Counted from the stretch's first letter, positions 1-5,437 are shown. The stretch: 7,268 bases of DNA from an uncultured Eubacteriales bacterium (GCA_900555735.1 USMI01000099.1:1-7268), one strand, 5' to 3'. Notes: generated from the letters alone by a model not told the origin. Program-made: numbers and translations.

Positions 1-151
1 CGGCCACCACGAACCCGGCGCCTGCCGCCATGGACAGGACCAGCAGCGCCGTGCTGCTTCCCACGCAGCCCAGCCAGGCGAACAGCACCACCAGAGCCAG
101 ACACACAAGGGCGACGGTCACGCAGACGTTGTTTCGTATATTCTTTTTCAT
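1..151 (-). CDS. N-terminal part of a membrane protein, cut by the window edge
   Basis: Read on the minus strand from an ATG at 151, this gives 50 residues without a stop, running off the window. An AAGGAGG site lies 8 bases upstream of the ATG, and a good promoter faces this way at 210-238, so it is a real gene. The visible protein begins with a short basic stretch (MKKNIR) and then two hydrophobic stretches at about residues 10-30 and 33-50, split by a small polar turn (GSS). This fits the first two membrane helices of an integral membrane protein; no lipobox is convincing. It is divergent from a LysR regulator, which in many bacteria controls the gene facing it, so it may be that regulator's target. 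Too little is visible to name a family; transporter is only a guess. Confidence 0.7.
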   Translation of the reverse strand, partial: MKKNIRNNVCVTVALVCLALVVLFAWLGCVGSSTALLVLSMAAGAGFVVA

Positions 152-201
152 GGTTTTGTCCTCCTTTTTGAATTTGGGGTTTGTTTTTCGTTACCTTTAG
201 G

Positions 202-230
202 TTGACTTCATCATAGCACGGCTTTATACT
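202..230 (+). promoter_or_regulatory. Sigma-A-type promoter for the LysR gene
   Basis: A -35 box TTGACT (202-207) and a -10 box TATACT (225-230) are separated by exactly 17 bases. Transcription should start near 237, leaving a leader of about 54 bases before the LysR start at 291. The DNA overlaps the promoter of the divergent gene almost completely. Confidence 0.75.
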
Positions 231-238
231 TGTGTAAA
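210..238 (-). promoter_or_regulatory. Sigma-A-type promoter for the divergent membrane-protein gene
   Basis: Read on the minus strand, a -35 box TTTACA (238-233) and a -10 box TATGAT (215-210) are separated by exactly 17 bases. Transcription should start near 203, about 50 bases before the ATG at 151. Its -10 box sits just inside the -35 box of the opposite promoter and vice versa, so the two polymerases would compete for the same face of DNA. Confidence 0.7.
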
Positions 239-239
239 G
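222..239. promoter_or_regulatory. Dyad operator, probable LysR-type binding site
   Basis: CTTTATAC-TT-GTGTAAAG is an 18-bp inverted repeat with one mismatched pair, and it contains a T-N11-A pattern as LysR-type sites do. It covers the -10 box of the LysR promoter and the -35 box of the divergent promoter. This placement suits self-repression and control of the neighbour, but no binding is shown. A shorter dyad, GATA-GTA-TATC, follows at 241-251 and might be a second half-site. Confidence 0.5.
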
Positions 240-290
240 CGATAGTATATCACGTTTTTGTTGACGAAACTGCAACAAAGGAGGGCGGCC

Positions 291-1160
291 ATGGATACGG
301 AAAAATGCGCGGCGCTGCTGTGCGCGCTGGAGGAGGGGACGCTGGCCCGGGCGGCGGACAGGCTGGGCTATACGCCCTCCGGCATCAGCCGGATGATCGC
401 CGCGCTGGAGGAGGACGTGGGCTTTCCGCTGCTGTACCGCGGGCGGAGCGGCGTAAGCGCCACCGGCGAATGTGAGACGTTGCTGCCCGCCCTGCGGCAG
501 ATGGCCTATCAGGCGGAGTGCTGCCGCCAGACGGCGGCGGCGCTGCGGGGTCTGGAGCAGGGCAGCATCACCGTGGGGGCCAATTACCGGTTCTATGCCC
601 GGCAGCTGGCCCAGCTGATGGCCCGCTTCCGGGAGAAGCACCCCGGCATCGCCTTCCAGACCATCGAGGGCACCAGCACCACGCTGGCAGCGGCCCTGCG
701 GGAGCATCGGGCCGACCTGTGCGTCATCAGCCGCCGGGACGGCTCTCACCAGTGGCTGCCCCTGCGGCGGGATCCCATGATGGTGATGCTGTCCCCCGCC
801 CATCCGCTGGCGGCGGCGGAGGCCGTGCCCATCCATCTGCTGGAGACGGAAAGCTATATCGAGATTTTCCCGGGCCGGGAGACGGACAACTCCCGTATTC
901 TGGCGGAAAACGACATCCATCCCGGCAACCGCTTTGCCGGGGTGGAGGACAACTTCTCCGCCATGGCTATGGTGGAGGCGGGGCTGGGCATCTCGCTGGT
1001 GAACGGTCTGATCGCCGGGACGCTGACCGGCGACGTGGTGTTCCGGCCACTGGACCCGCCCCAGTATGTGGAGATCGGCATCGCCACCCCGCCGACGGAG
1101 ACCATGTCCCCCGCCGCGAGACGGTTTCTGGCGTTTGTCAGGGAGAATATCAAGGGGTGA
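291..1160 (+). CDS. LysR-family transcriptional regulator
   Basis: A 289-residue protein of normal length for the family. The winged helix-turn-helix is at about residues 1-60, with the typical pattern of GTLARAADRLGYTPSGISR followed by IAALEEDVGFPLLYR. A linker helix runs to about 85, and a periplasmic-binding-protein-like effector domain fills the rest, opening with GSITVGANYRFYARQL. Such proteins bind DNA as dimers or tetramers in the cytoplasm and respond to a small ligand; the ligand cannot be read from the sequence. The ATG at 291 is chosen because AAAGGAGGG (277-285) lies just upstream. An in-frame TTG at 258 would add 11 residues and place the ribosome binding site inside the gene. 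The gene is divergent from a membrane-protein gene and shares its promoter DNA, so autoregulation and control of that neighbour are likely. Confidence 0.93.
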   Translation: MDTEKCAALLCALEEGTLARAADRLGYTPSGISRMIAALEEDVGFPLLYRGRSGVSATGECETLLPALRQMAYQAECCRQTAAALRGLEQGSITVGANYRFYARQLAQLMARFREKHPGIAFQTIEGTSTTLAAALREHRADLCVISRRDGSHQWLPLRRDPMMVMLSPAHPLAAAEAVPIHLLETESYIEIFPGRETDNSRILAENDIHPGNRFAGVEDNFSAMAMVEAGLGISLVNGLIAGTLTGDVVFRPLDPPQYVEIGIATPPTETMSPAARRFLAFVRENIKG

Positions 1161-1161
1161 A

Positions 1162-1206
1162 ATTCCTATTGGAATACTGCCATTGATTCACAAGGGCTGC
1201 TCTTGT
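1162..1206 (+). other. Two small hairpins after the LysR gene, not a clear terminator
   Basis: ATTCC-TATT-GGAAT (1162-1175) and ACAAGGG-CTG-CTCTTGT (1190-1206, one G-T pair) can fold just after the LysR stop codon. Neither is followed by a T-run, so neither is a normal intrinsic terminator. The LysR transcript may therefore run toward nrdD or end by another means. Confidence 0.3.
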
Positions 1207-1215
1207 CAACTAATG

Positions 1216-1231
1216 GCACCATATCTTGTGA
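1216..1231. promoter_or_regulatory. Candidate NrdR box 1
   Basis: GCACCATATCTTGTGA matches 12 of 16 positions of the NrdR-box consensus as I recall it (acaCwAtATaTwGtgt), including the central C, A, AT, T and G. NrdR is the ATP/dATP-sensing repressor of ribonucleotide reductase genes. The site lies upstream of nrdD and forms a phased series with sites at 1249 and 1279. Confidence 0.6.
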
Positions 1232-1248
1232 CGATTAAAAAATCTTAT

Positions 1249-1264
1249 ACACCAGATATAGACA
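1249..1264. promoter_or_regulatory. Candidate NrdR box 2
   Basis: ACACCAGATATAGACA matches 11 of 16 positions of the recalled NrdR consensus, again with all the central C, A, AT, T and G positions. Its centre is 33 bp from box 1, about three helical turns. It ends 8 bp before the -35 box of the nrdD promoter. Confidence 0.55.
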
Positions 1265-1271
1265 TTTCGCC

Positions 1272-1299
1272 TTGACAACCCCTATATATGTGGTATACT
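1272..1299 (+). promoter_or_regulatory. nrdD promoter with extended -10
   Basis: A perfect -35 box TTGACA (1272-1277), a 16-base spacer, and a -10 box TATACT (1294-1299) preceded by TGG, which makes an extended -10. Transcription should begin near 1303-1306, giving a leader of about 80 bases. This is a strong promoter, in keeping with repression by sites that overlap and flank it. Confidence 0.8.
1279..1294. promoter_or_regulatory. Possible NrdR box 3 inside the nrdD promoter
   Basis: CCCCTATATATGTGGT matches about 11 of 16 consensus positions but lacks the late conserved G. Its centre is 30 bp from box 2, and it fills the space between the -35 and -10 boxes, so binding there would block polymerase directly. 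It is weaker than the other two and could be only an AT-rich promoter spacer. Confidence 0.35.
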
Positions 1300-1303
1300 T
1301 AGA

Positions 1304-1340
1304 GATGCGGCCCCACAATCCGCATCCCATTTTTATTTTT
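1304..1340 (+). promoter_or_regulatory. Hairpin and T-rich tract at the start of the nrdD transcript
   Basis: GATGCGG (1304-1310) pairs perfectly with CCGCATC (1320-1326) around a 9-base loop, followed after CCA by two T-runs (1330-1340) split by one A. The hairpin begins at or within a base or two of the predicted transcription start. It could stabilise the mRNA 5' end, or act as a weak attenuator; the gap before the T-run and the short stem argue against an efficient terminator. No competing antiterminator is evident, and no known riboswitch is recognised. Confidence 0.45.
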
Positions 1341-1383
1341 CGCCCCGCCGGGGCGCTGTATACGAGAGAAGGAGGATCATCAC

Positions 1384-3768
1384 ATGTACCGGGTGACAAA
1401 ACGAGACGGAACCATCGCCGAATTTGATATCGCCAAGATCAGCGCTGCCATTACTAAGGCCTTTGACGCCGTGGGCAAGCAGTATCACCCCAGCGTCATG
1501 GACATGCTGGCTCTGCGTGTCACGGCGGAGTTCGAGCCCAAGATCAAGGACGAGCTGGTGGCCGTGGAGGACATTCAGGACTGCGTGGAAAAGGTGCTGT
1601 CCGAGGCGGGCTACGCCGATGTGGCCAAGGCCTATATCCTGTACCGCAAGCAGCGGGAGAAGGTCCGCAACGTGGGCAGCGCCCTGCTGAACTATAAGGA
1701 TCTGGTGGACAACTATCTGCAGATCAACGACTGGCGCGTGAAGGAGAATTCCACCGTTACCTATTCCGTGGGCGGCCTGATTCTGTCCAACTCCGGCGCC
1801 ATCACCGCTAACTACTGGCTCAGCGAGATCTATGATCCCGAGGTGGCCGAGGCGCACCGTAATGCCGACCTGCATCTCCATGATCTGAGCATGCTGACCG
1901 GCTACTGCGCCGGCTGGAGCCTGAAGCAGCTGATTCAGGAGGGCCTTGGCGGCGTGGTGGGAAAGATCACGTCCTCTCCCGCCAGCCATCTGAGCACCCT
2001 GTGCAACCAGATGGTGAACTTCCTCGGCATCATGCAGAACGAGTGGGCGGGCGCGCAGGCGTTCTCCTCCTTTGATACCTATCTGGCTCCCTTCGTCAAG
2101 GTGGACAACCTGACCCAGAAGGAGGTCAAGCAGTGCATCCAGTCCTTCGTCTACGGTGTCAACACGCCCTCCCGCTGGGGCACGCAGGCTCCCTTCAGCA
2201 ACATTACGCTGGACTGGACCGTGCCCCGCGATCTGGCGGATCAGCCCGCCATCGTGGGCGGCCGCGAGCGCGACTTTACCTATGGCGACTGCCAGAAGGA
2301 AATGGACATGGTCAACAAGGCCTTCATCGAGATCATGATCGAGGGCGACGCCAATGGCCGCGGCTTCCAGTACCCCATCCCCACCTACTCCATTACCCGC
2401 GACTTCGACTGGAGCGAGACCGAGAACAACAAGCTCCTGTTTGAGATGACCGCCAAGTACGGCACGCCCTACTTCTCCAACTATATCAACTCCGATATGG
2501 AGCCCAACGATGTGCGTTCCATGTGCTGCCGCCTGCGCCTTGACCTGCGCGAGCTGCGGAAGAAGTCCGGCGGCTTCTTCGGCTCCGGCGAGTCCACCGG
2601 CTCCGTGGGCGTGGTCACCATCAACCTGCCCCGCATCGGCTATCTGGCGGAGAACGAGGCCGACTTCTATGCCCGTCTGGACAAGCTGATGGACATTGCC
2701 GCCCGTTCCCTCAAGACCAAGCGCACCGTTATCACCAAGCTGCTGAACGCGGGCCTGTATCCCTATACCAAGCGGTATCTGGGCACCTTTGACAACCACT
2801 TCTCCACCATCGGCCTGATCGGCATGAACGAGGTGGGTTTGAACGCCAACTGGCTGCGGAAGGATCTGACCCATCCCGAGACGCAGGCTTTCGCCAAGGA
2901 TGTGCTGAACCACATGCGGGAGCGCCTCAGCGACTATCAGGAGATGTACGGCGACCTGTACAATCTGGAGGCCACCCCTGCCGAGTCCACCACCTACCGC
3001 TTCGCCAAGCACGACAAGAAGCACTATCCCGACATCATCACCGCCAACGAGAACGGTACCCCCTACTACACCAACTCCAGCCACCTGCCCGTGGGCTATA
3101 CTGAGGACATTTTCTCCGCGCTGGACGTGCAGGATGACCTGCAGACCCTGTATACCTCCGGCACCGTGTTCCACGCCTTTTTGGGCGAGAAGCTGCCGGA
3201 TTGGAAGGCGGCCGCCCAGCTGGTGCGCAAGATCGCCGAGAACTATAAGCTGCCTTATTACACCCTGTCCCCCACCTATTCCGTGTGCAAGAACCACGGC
3301 TATCTGTCCGGCGAGGTGTCTGTCTGCCCCGAGTGCGGCGAGCGAACCGAGATCTACAGCCGTATCACCGGCTACTATCGCCCGGTGCAGAACTGGAACG
3401 ACGGCAAGGCGCAGGAGTTCAAGGATCGCAAGGTCTACGACATCGGCCACTCCCACCTGACCCATCAGGGTGTGCTGCATCCTGAGGTGAAGGCGGAGCA
3501 GCCCGCCGCTCCGGCCGAGGAGCCTGCGGGCAATGCCTGCGGCACGGTGAAGCTGTTTGCCACCCGCACCTGCCCCAACTGCAAGCAGGCGGAAAAGCTG
3601 CTGACCGAGGCCGGTATCCCCTTTACCCGTCTGCTGGCGGAGGAGAACGGCGAGGAGGCTGCCCGTCTTGGCATCCGTCAGGCCCCTACGCTGGTGGTGG
3701 GCGACGGCGAGGACAAGTATGTGGGTCTCGGCGCGGTGCGGAAGTTCATCGCCGAGTACAACGCCTGA
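1384..3768 (+). CDS. nrdD: Anaerobic (class III) ribonucleoside-triphosphate reductase with a fused C-terminal glutaredoxin-like domain
   Basis: It makes deoxyribonucleotides from ribonucleoside triphosphates without oxygen, using a glycyl radical that an NrdG activase must install. The 794 residues show, in order: an ATP cone (about 1-92, opening YRVTKRDGT), the ten-stranded barrel with Cys175 in GYCAGWSL and the likely thiyl-radical Cys382 in MCCR (Cys381 adjacent), a metal site made of C635-x2-H638 and C648-x2-C651, and the radical loop RITGYY with Gly663. After an Ala/Pro/Glu-rich linker (about 700-720) comes a redoxin domain (721-794) with CPNC at 730-733 and the expected cis-proline at 768 (QAPT). 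This tail accounts for most of the excess over the roughly 710 residues of E. coli NrdD. AAGGAGG lies 8 bases before the ATG. A thioredoxin reductase gene follows downstream, so the redoxin domain probably feeds electrons to the active site. No nrdG gene is in the window. Confidence 0.95.
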   Translation: MYRVTKRDGTIAEFDIAKISAAITKAFDAVGKQYHPSVMDMLALRVTAEFEPKIKDELVAVEDIQDCVEKVLSEAGYADVAKAYILYRKQREKVRNVGSALLNYKDLVDNYLQINDWRVKENSTVTYSVGGLILSNSGAITANYWLSEIYDPEVAEAHRNADLHLHDLSMLTGYCAGWSLKQLIQEGLGGVVGKITSSPASHLSTLCNQMVNFLGIMQNEWAGAQAFSSFDTYLAPFVKVDNLTQKEVKQCIQSFVYGVNTPSRWGTQAPFSNITLDWTVPRDLADQPAIVGGRERDFTYGDCQKEMDMVNKAFIEIMIEGDANGRGFQYPIPTYSITRDFDWSETENNKLLFEMTAKYGTPYFSNYINSDMEPNDVRSMCCRLRLDLRELRKKSGGFFGSGESTGSVGVVTINLPRIGYLAENEADFYARLDKLMDIAARSLKTKRTVITKLLNAGLYPYTKRYLGTFDNHFSTIGLIGMNEVGLNANWLRKDLTHPETQAFAKDVLNHMRERLSDYQEMYGDLYNLEATPAESTTYRFAKHDKKHYPDIITANENGTPYYTNSSHLPVGYTEDIFSALDVQDDLQTLYTSGTVFHAFLGEKLPDWKAAAQLVRKIAENYKLPYYTLSPTYSVCKNHGYLSGEVSVCPECGERTEIYSRITGYYRPVQNWNDGKAQEFKDRKVYDIGHSHLTHQGVLHPEVKAEQPAAPAEEPAGNACGTVKLFATRTCPNCKQAEKLLTEAGIPFTRLLAEENGEEAARLGIRQAPTLVVGDGEDKYVGLGAVRKFIAEYNA

Positions 3769-3794
3769 ACATCATAATCCCTCGTATCACACCG

Positions 3795-3820
3795 AAAAGC
3801 CCCCTTTCAGGGGGCTTTTT
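3795..3820 (+). terminator. Strong intrinsic terminator after nrdD
   Basis: AAAAGCCCCCT (3795-3805) pairs perfectly with AGGGGGCTTTT (3809-3819) around a TTC loop, ending in five Ts. It begins 27 bases after the nrdD stop codon. Because the A-run precedes the stem, it could also stop transcription from the right. The thioredoxin reductase gene lies beyond it. Confidence 0.92.
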
Positions 3821-3855
3821 CCGGAATAAACGGAAACGTTGAAAAACACGGTACC

Positions 3856-3976
3856 AAAGCCTCCCCTGTGTAAGGGGAGGTGGCACGGCGCATGCCGTGA
3901 CGGAGGGCTTGTCGGGTAATGGACAATCCCCCAGTCTTGCTTGCGCTCAACAGCCCCCTTTACACAAGGGGGACTT
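3856..3976. repeat. Palindromic MITE-like intergenic repeat
   Basis: About 120 bp that fold back on themselves. The left end has CCTCCCCT-GTGTA-AGGGGAGG (3860-3880) and CACGGC-GCAT-GCCGTG (3884-3899). The right end, read on the other strand, has CCCCCTT-GTGTA-AAGGGGG (from 3954-3972) with the same loop. The centre has GGGCTTGTC (3905-3913) opposite GACAATCCC (3922-3930), 8 of 9 paired. I recall closely similar repeats scattered between genes in Oscillospiraceae genomes, but only this copy is in the window. No transposase and no clear target duplication are visible. It separates nrdD's terminator from the thioredoxin reductase gene. Confidence 0.8.
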
Positions 3977-4007
3977 AATTCCCCAACAACATAAGGAGGC
4001 AACCTCT

Positions 4008-4916
4008 ATGCATGATATCATTGTGGTGGGCGGCGGCCCTGCCGGACTGACGGCGGCGCTGTATGCCGCCCGCGCCGGTAAGACCGTGGCCGTGGCCGAG
4101 CGGGAGAATACCGGCGGCCAGATCGTCTATTCCCCGCTGGTGGAGAACTATCCCGCCGTGCCTGCCATGTCCGGCGCGGATTTTGCCCAGAAGCTCACCG
4201 AGCAGGTGGAGGCGCTGGGCGTGGAGATCATCTATGACGAGGTCACGGGCCTTTCCCGTGACGGCGAGAGCTTTACCGTCCGCTGCGACGGCGGCGATTA
4301 CCGCTGTAAAGCGGTGGTACTGGCCACCGGCGCGGCCCACCGCCATCTGGGCCTTGACGGCGAGGAGGAGCTGGTGGGCTGCGGCGTGTCCTACTGCGCC
4401 GTGTGCGACGGTGCCTTCTACACCGGCCGGGACGTGGCGGTGGTGGGCGGCGGCGATACCGCCCTACAGGATGCGCTGTTTCTGGCCAACAGCTGCCGCA
4501 GCGTGACGCTGATCCACCGCCGGGATCAGTTCCGGGGCGAGGCGCGTCTGGTGCGGCAGGTGGAGAGCCGGGAGAACATCCATATCCTGTACAGCCACAC
4601 CGTGGAGGCCCTGCATGCCGCCAACGGCGAGCTGACCAGCGTCACGGTGAAGGACGCCAAGACCGGAGAAACGAAGGAGCTGGCGGTGGAGGGGTTGTTC
4701 GCCGCCGTAGGCCAGCTGCCTCAGAGCGGACCCTTCAGCGCCTTGGTGAACACTGACGGCGGCTATTATGCGGCAGGGGAGGATACCCAGACCGGCTGTG
4801 ACGGTGTGTTTGCCGCCGGTGACGGACGGGTGAAGTCCGTCCGCCAGCTGACCACCGCCGTAGGCGACGGCGCGGTGGCAGGCTTGGCGGCCTGCCGGTA
4901 TGTGGATCCGATGTAA
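4008..4916 (+). CDS. trxB: NADPH-dependent thioredoxin reductase
   Basis: A cytoplasmic flavoprotein that passes electrons from NADPH through FAD and a dithiol to thioredoxin-type proteins. The 302 residues are near the usual length. The FAD site GGGPAG is at 8-13, TGGQ at 35-38, the redox pair CAVC at 130-133, the NADPH fold GGGDTA at 147-152, and HRRDQFR at 170-176, whose arginines normally hold the NADPH 2'-phosphate. FAAGD at 268-272 is the second FAD contact. The ATG at 4008 is preceded at 8 bases by AAGGAGG (3993-3999); an in-frame GTG at 3897 would extend the protein through the palindromic repeat and is unlikely. No separate promoter is recognised, so expression may depend on readthrough from nrdD or a weak promoter near the repeat. 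Its likely partner here is the redoxin domain of NrdD, though it may also serve a thioredoxin encoded elsewhere. Confidence 0.92.
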   Translation: MHDIIVVGGGPAGLTAALYAARAGKTVAVAERENTGGQIVYSPLVENYPAVPAMSGADFAQKLTEQVEALGVEIIYDEVTGLSRDGESFTVRCDGGDYRCKAVVLATGAAHRHLGLDGEEELVGCGVSYCAVCDGAFYTGRDVAVVGGGDTALQDALFLANSCRSVTLIHRRDQFRGEARLVRQVESRENIHILYSHTVEALHAANGELTSVTVKDAKTGETKELAVEGLFAAVGQLPQSGPFSALVNTDGGYYAAGEDTQTGCDGVFAAGDGRVKSVRQLTTAVGDGAVAGLAACRYVDPM

Positions 4917-4930
4917 GCGTAAGGGGTGTT

Positions 4931-5026
4931 TCGTCCCCTCGGGGACGAGGACGGCCTTCGGCGACCCACTTTTCCCAGCAGCTGGAAAAGTGGGCAAAAG
5001 AGCCGGAAGAAACCGATGGTTTCTTC
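4931..5026. repeat. Left-arm hairpins A, B and C
   Basis: Hairpin A is TCGTCCCC-TC-GGGGACGA (4931-4948). Hairpin B pairs CCCACTTTTCC (4965-4975) with GGAAAAGTGGG (4984-4994). An 11-base linker (4995-5005) follows. Hairpin C is GAAGAAACC-GAT-GGTTTCTTC (5006-5026), a perfect 9-bp stem. Between A and B are 16 extra bases that the right arm lacks. None of the stems is followed by a T-run, so they are not ordinary terminators for trxB. Confidence 0.8.
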
Positions 5027-5128
5027 ACTTCCTTGCGCGCTATACATTGCATCAGATTGTAAGGTTCTACCACACGGTCTCGCAAAATTTTCTCTTTTCG
5101 CTTCGTTAAAAGGATCGTCTCTGCTCCA

Positions 5129-5202
5129 GCGCCGCTGCCGCTAATGCCGATAACGAACAACATGTTTGGTTCTACCGTCGATAACGTTAGCGGCAGCGGC
5201 GC
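5129..5202. repeat. Perfect 16-bp inverted repeat at the centre of the element
   Basis: GCGCCGCTGCCGCTAA (5129-5144) is matched exactly in inverse by 5187-5202. The 42 bases between contain CGATAACG twice as a direct repeat (5148-5155 and 5179-5186) and the palindrome AACATGTT near the middle. The perfect match here, against diverged outer arms, suggests recent sequence exchange between the arms or stronger constraint at the centre. Confidence 0.85.
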
Positions 5203-5303
5203 ACAAAGAACATCAATTCGTCACACGCAACGAAATGAACTATGTTCTGTGAACGCGCGGTAAAAGGTCGCAAATATACAATGCAGCATAGCGCGGGCGG
5301 ATT

Positions 5304-5381
5304 CTTAAACCGCAGGTTTAAGCTGTCCTTTTGGGCACTTTTGGGACAGCGGCCAAAAGTGCCTCGTGGCCGGAGCCACGA
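5304..5381. repeat. Right-arm hairpins C, B and A in inverse order
   Basis: Hairpin C is CTTAAACC-GCA-GGTTTAAG (5304-5322, last G shared with the next motif). Hairpin B pairs GGCACTTTTGG (5334-5344) with CCAAAAGTGCC (5353-5363) around 8 bases. Hairpin A is TCGTGGC-CGGA-GCCACGA (5364-5381). In addition GCTGTCC (5322-5328) can pair with GGACAGC (5344-5350), crossing hairpin B, so this arm can form either an alternative fold or a pseudoknot. Confidence 0.8.
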
Positions 5382-5388
5382 AATGATC

Positions 5389-5411
5389 TTTTTTGCTTAA
5401 AAAGCAAAAAA
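5389..5411. other. AT-rich hairpin, not a terminator
   Basis: TTTTTTGCTT (5389-5398) pairs with AAGCAAAAAA (5402-5411) around AAA. On both strands the U-rich side comes first, and no T-run follows the stem, so it does not fit intrinsic termination. It lies between the large palindromic element and the MerR promoter region. Confidence 0.4.
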
Positions 5412-5437
5412 ATTCCCTCATAGCGCTGCGCAAGGTA

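Larger units (their letters stand above)
4929..5383. repeat. Large two-armed palindromic element filling the trxB-merR gap
   Basis: The gap 4917-5492 has no credible gene. Most of it is one imperfect inverted repeat running from TTTCGT (4929-4934) to ACGAAA (5378-5383). Each arm, read inward, has the same order: hairpin A (TCGT...ACGA), hairpin B (xxCACTTTTxx with an 8-base loop), an 11-base linker beginning CAAAAG, hairpin C (AAACC...GGTTT), the word CGCGCTAT, a diverged stretch of about 85-90 bases, then a perfect 16-bp repeat around a 42-base centre. The arms are diverged copies whose stems differ yet still pair. This looks like a non-autonomous mobile or structured repeat. No transposase, TSD or coding capacity is seen. 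I do not recognise the family. Confidence 0.75.

Noticed and set aside
258..290. TTG start extending the LysR protein by 11 residues
   Set aside because: It places the clear ribosome binding site (277-285) inside the gene; the ATG at 291 is properly spaced from it.
1333..3480. Very long open frame (715 codons) antisense to nrdD
   Set aside because: It is a shadow of GC-rich nrdD codon use; its protein is rich in Val, Gly, His and Leu with no recognisable domain, and nrdD on the other strand is certain.
3897..4007. GTG start extending thioredoxin reductase by 37 residues
   Set aside because: The added part is translated palindromic repeat; the ATG at 4008 has its own AAGGAGG and begins like the family.
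3821..4007. Own promoter for thioredoxin reductase
   Set aside because: TTGAAA at 3840 has no acceptable -10 box at 16-19 bases, and no other pair of boxes was convincing.
4735..5163. Small open frames on both strands within and beside the large palindrome
   Set aside because: They run through hairpin arms, lack good ribosome binding sites and have no recognisable protein features.
5389..5411. AT-rich hairpin as a terminator
   Set aside because: The U-run is on the 5' side of the stem on either strand and no T-run follows.
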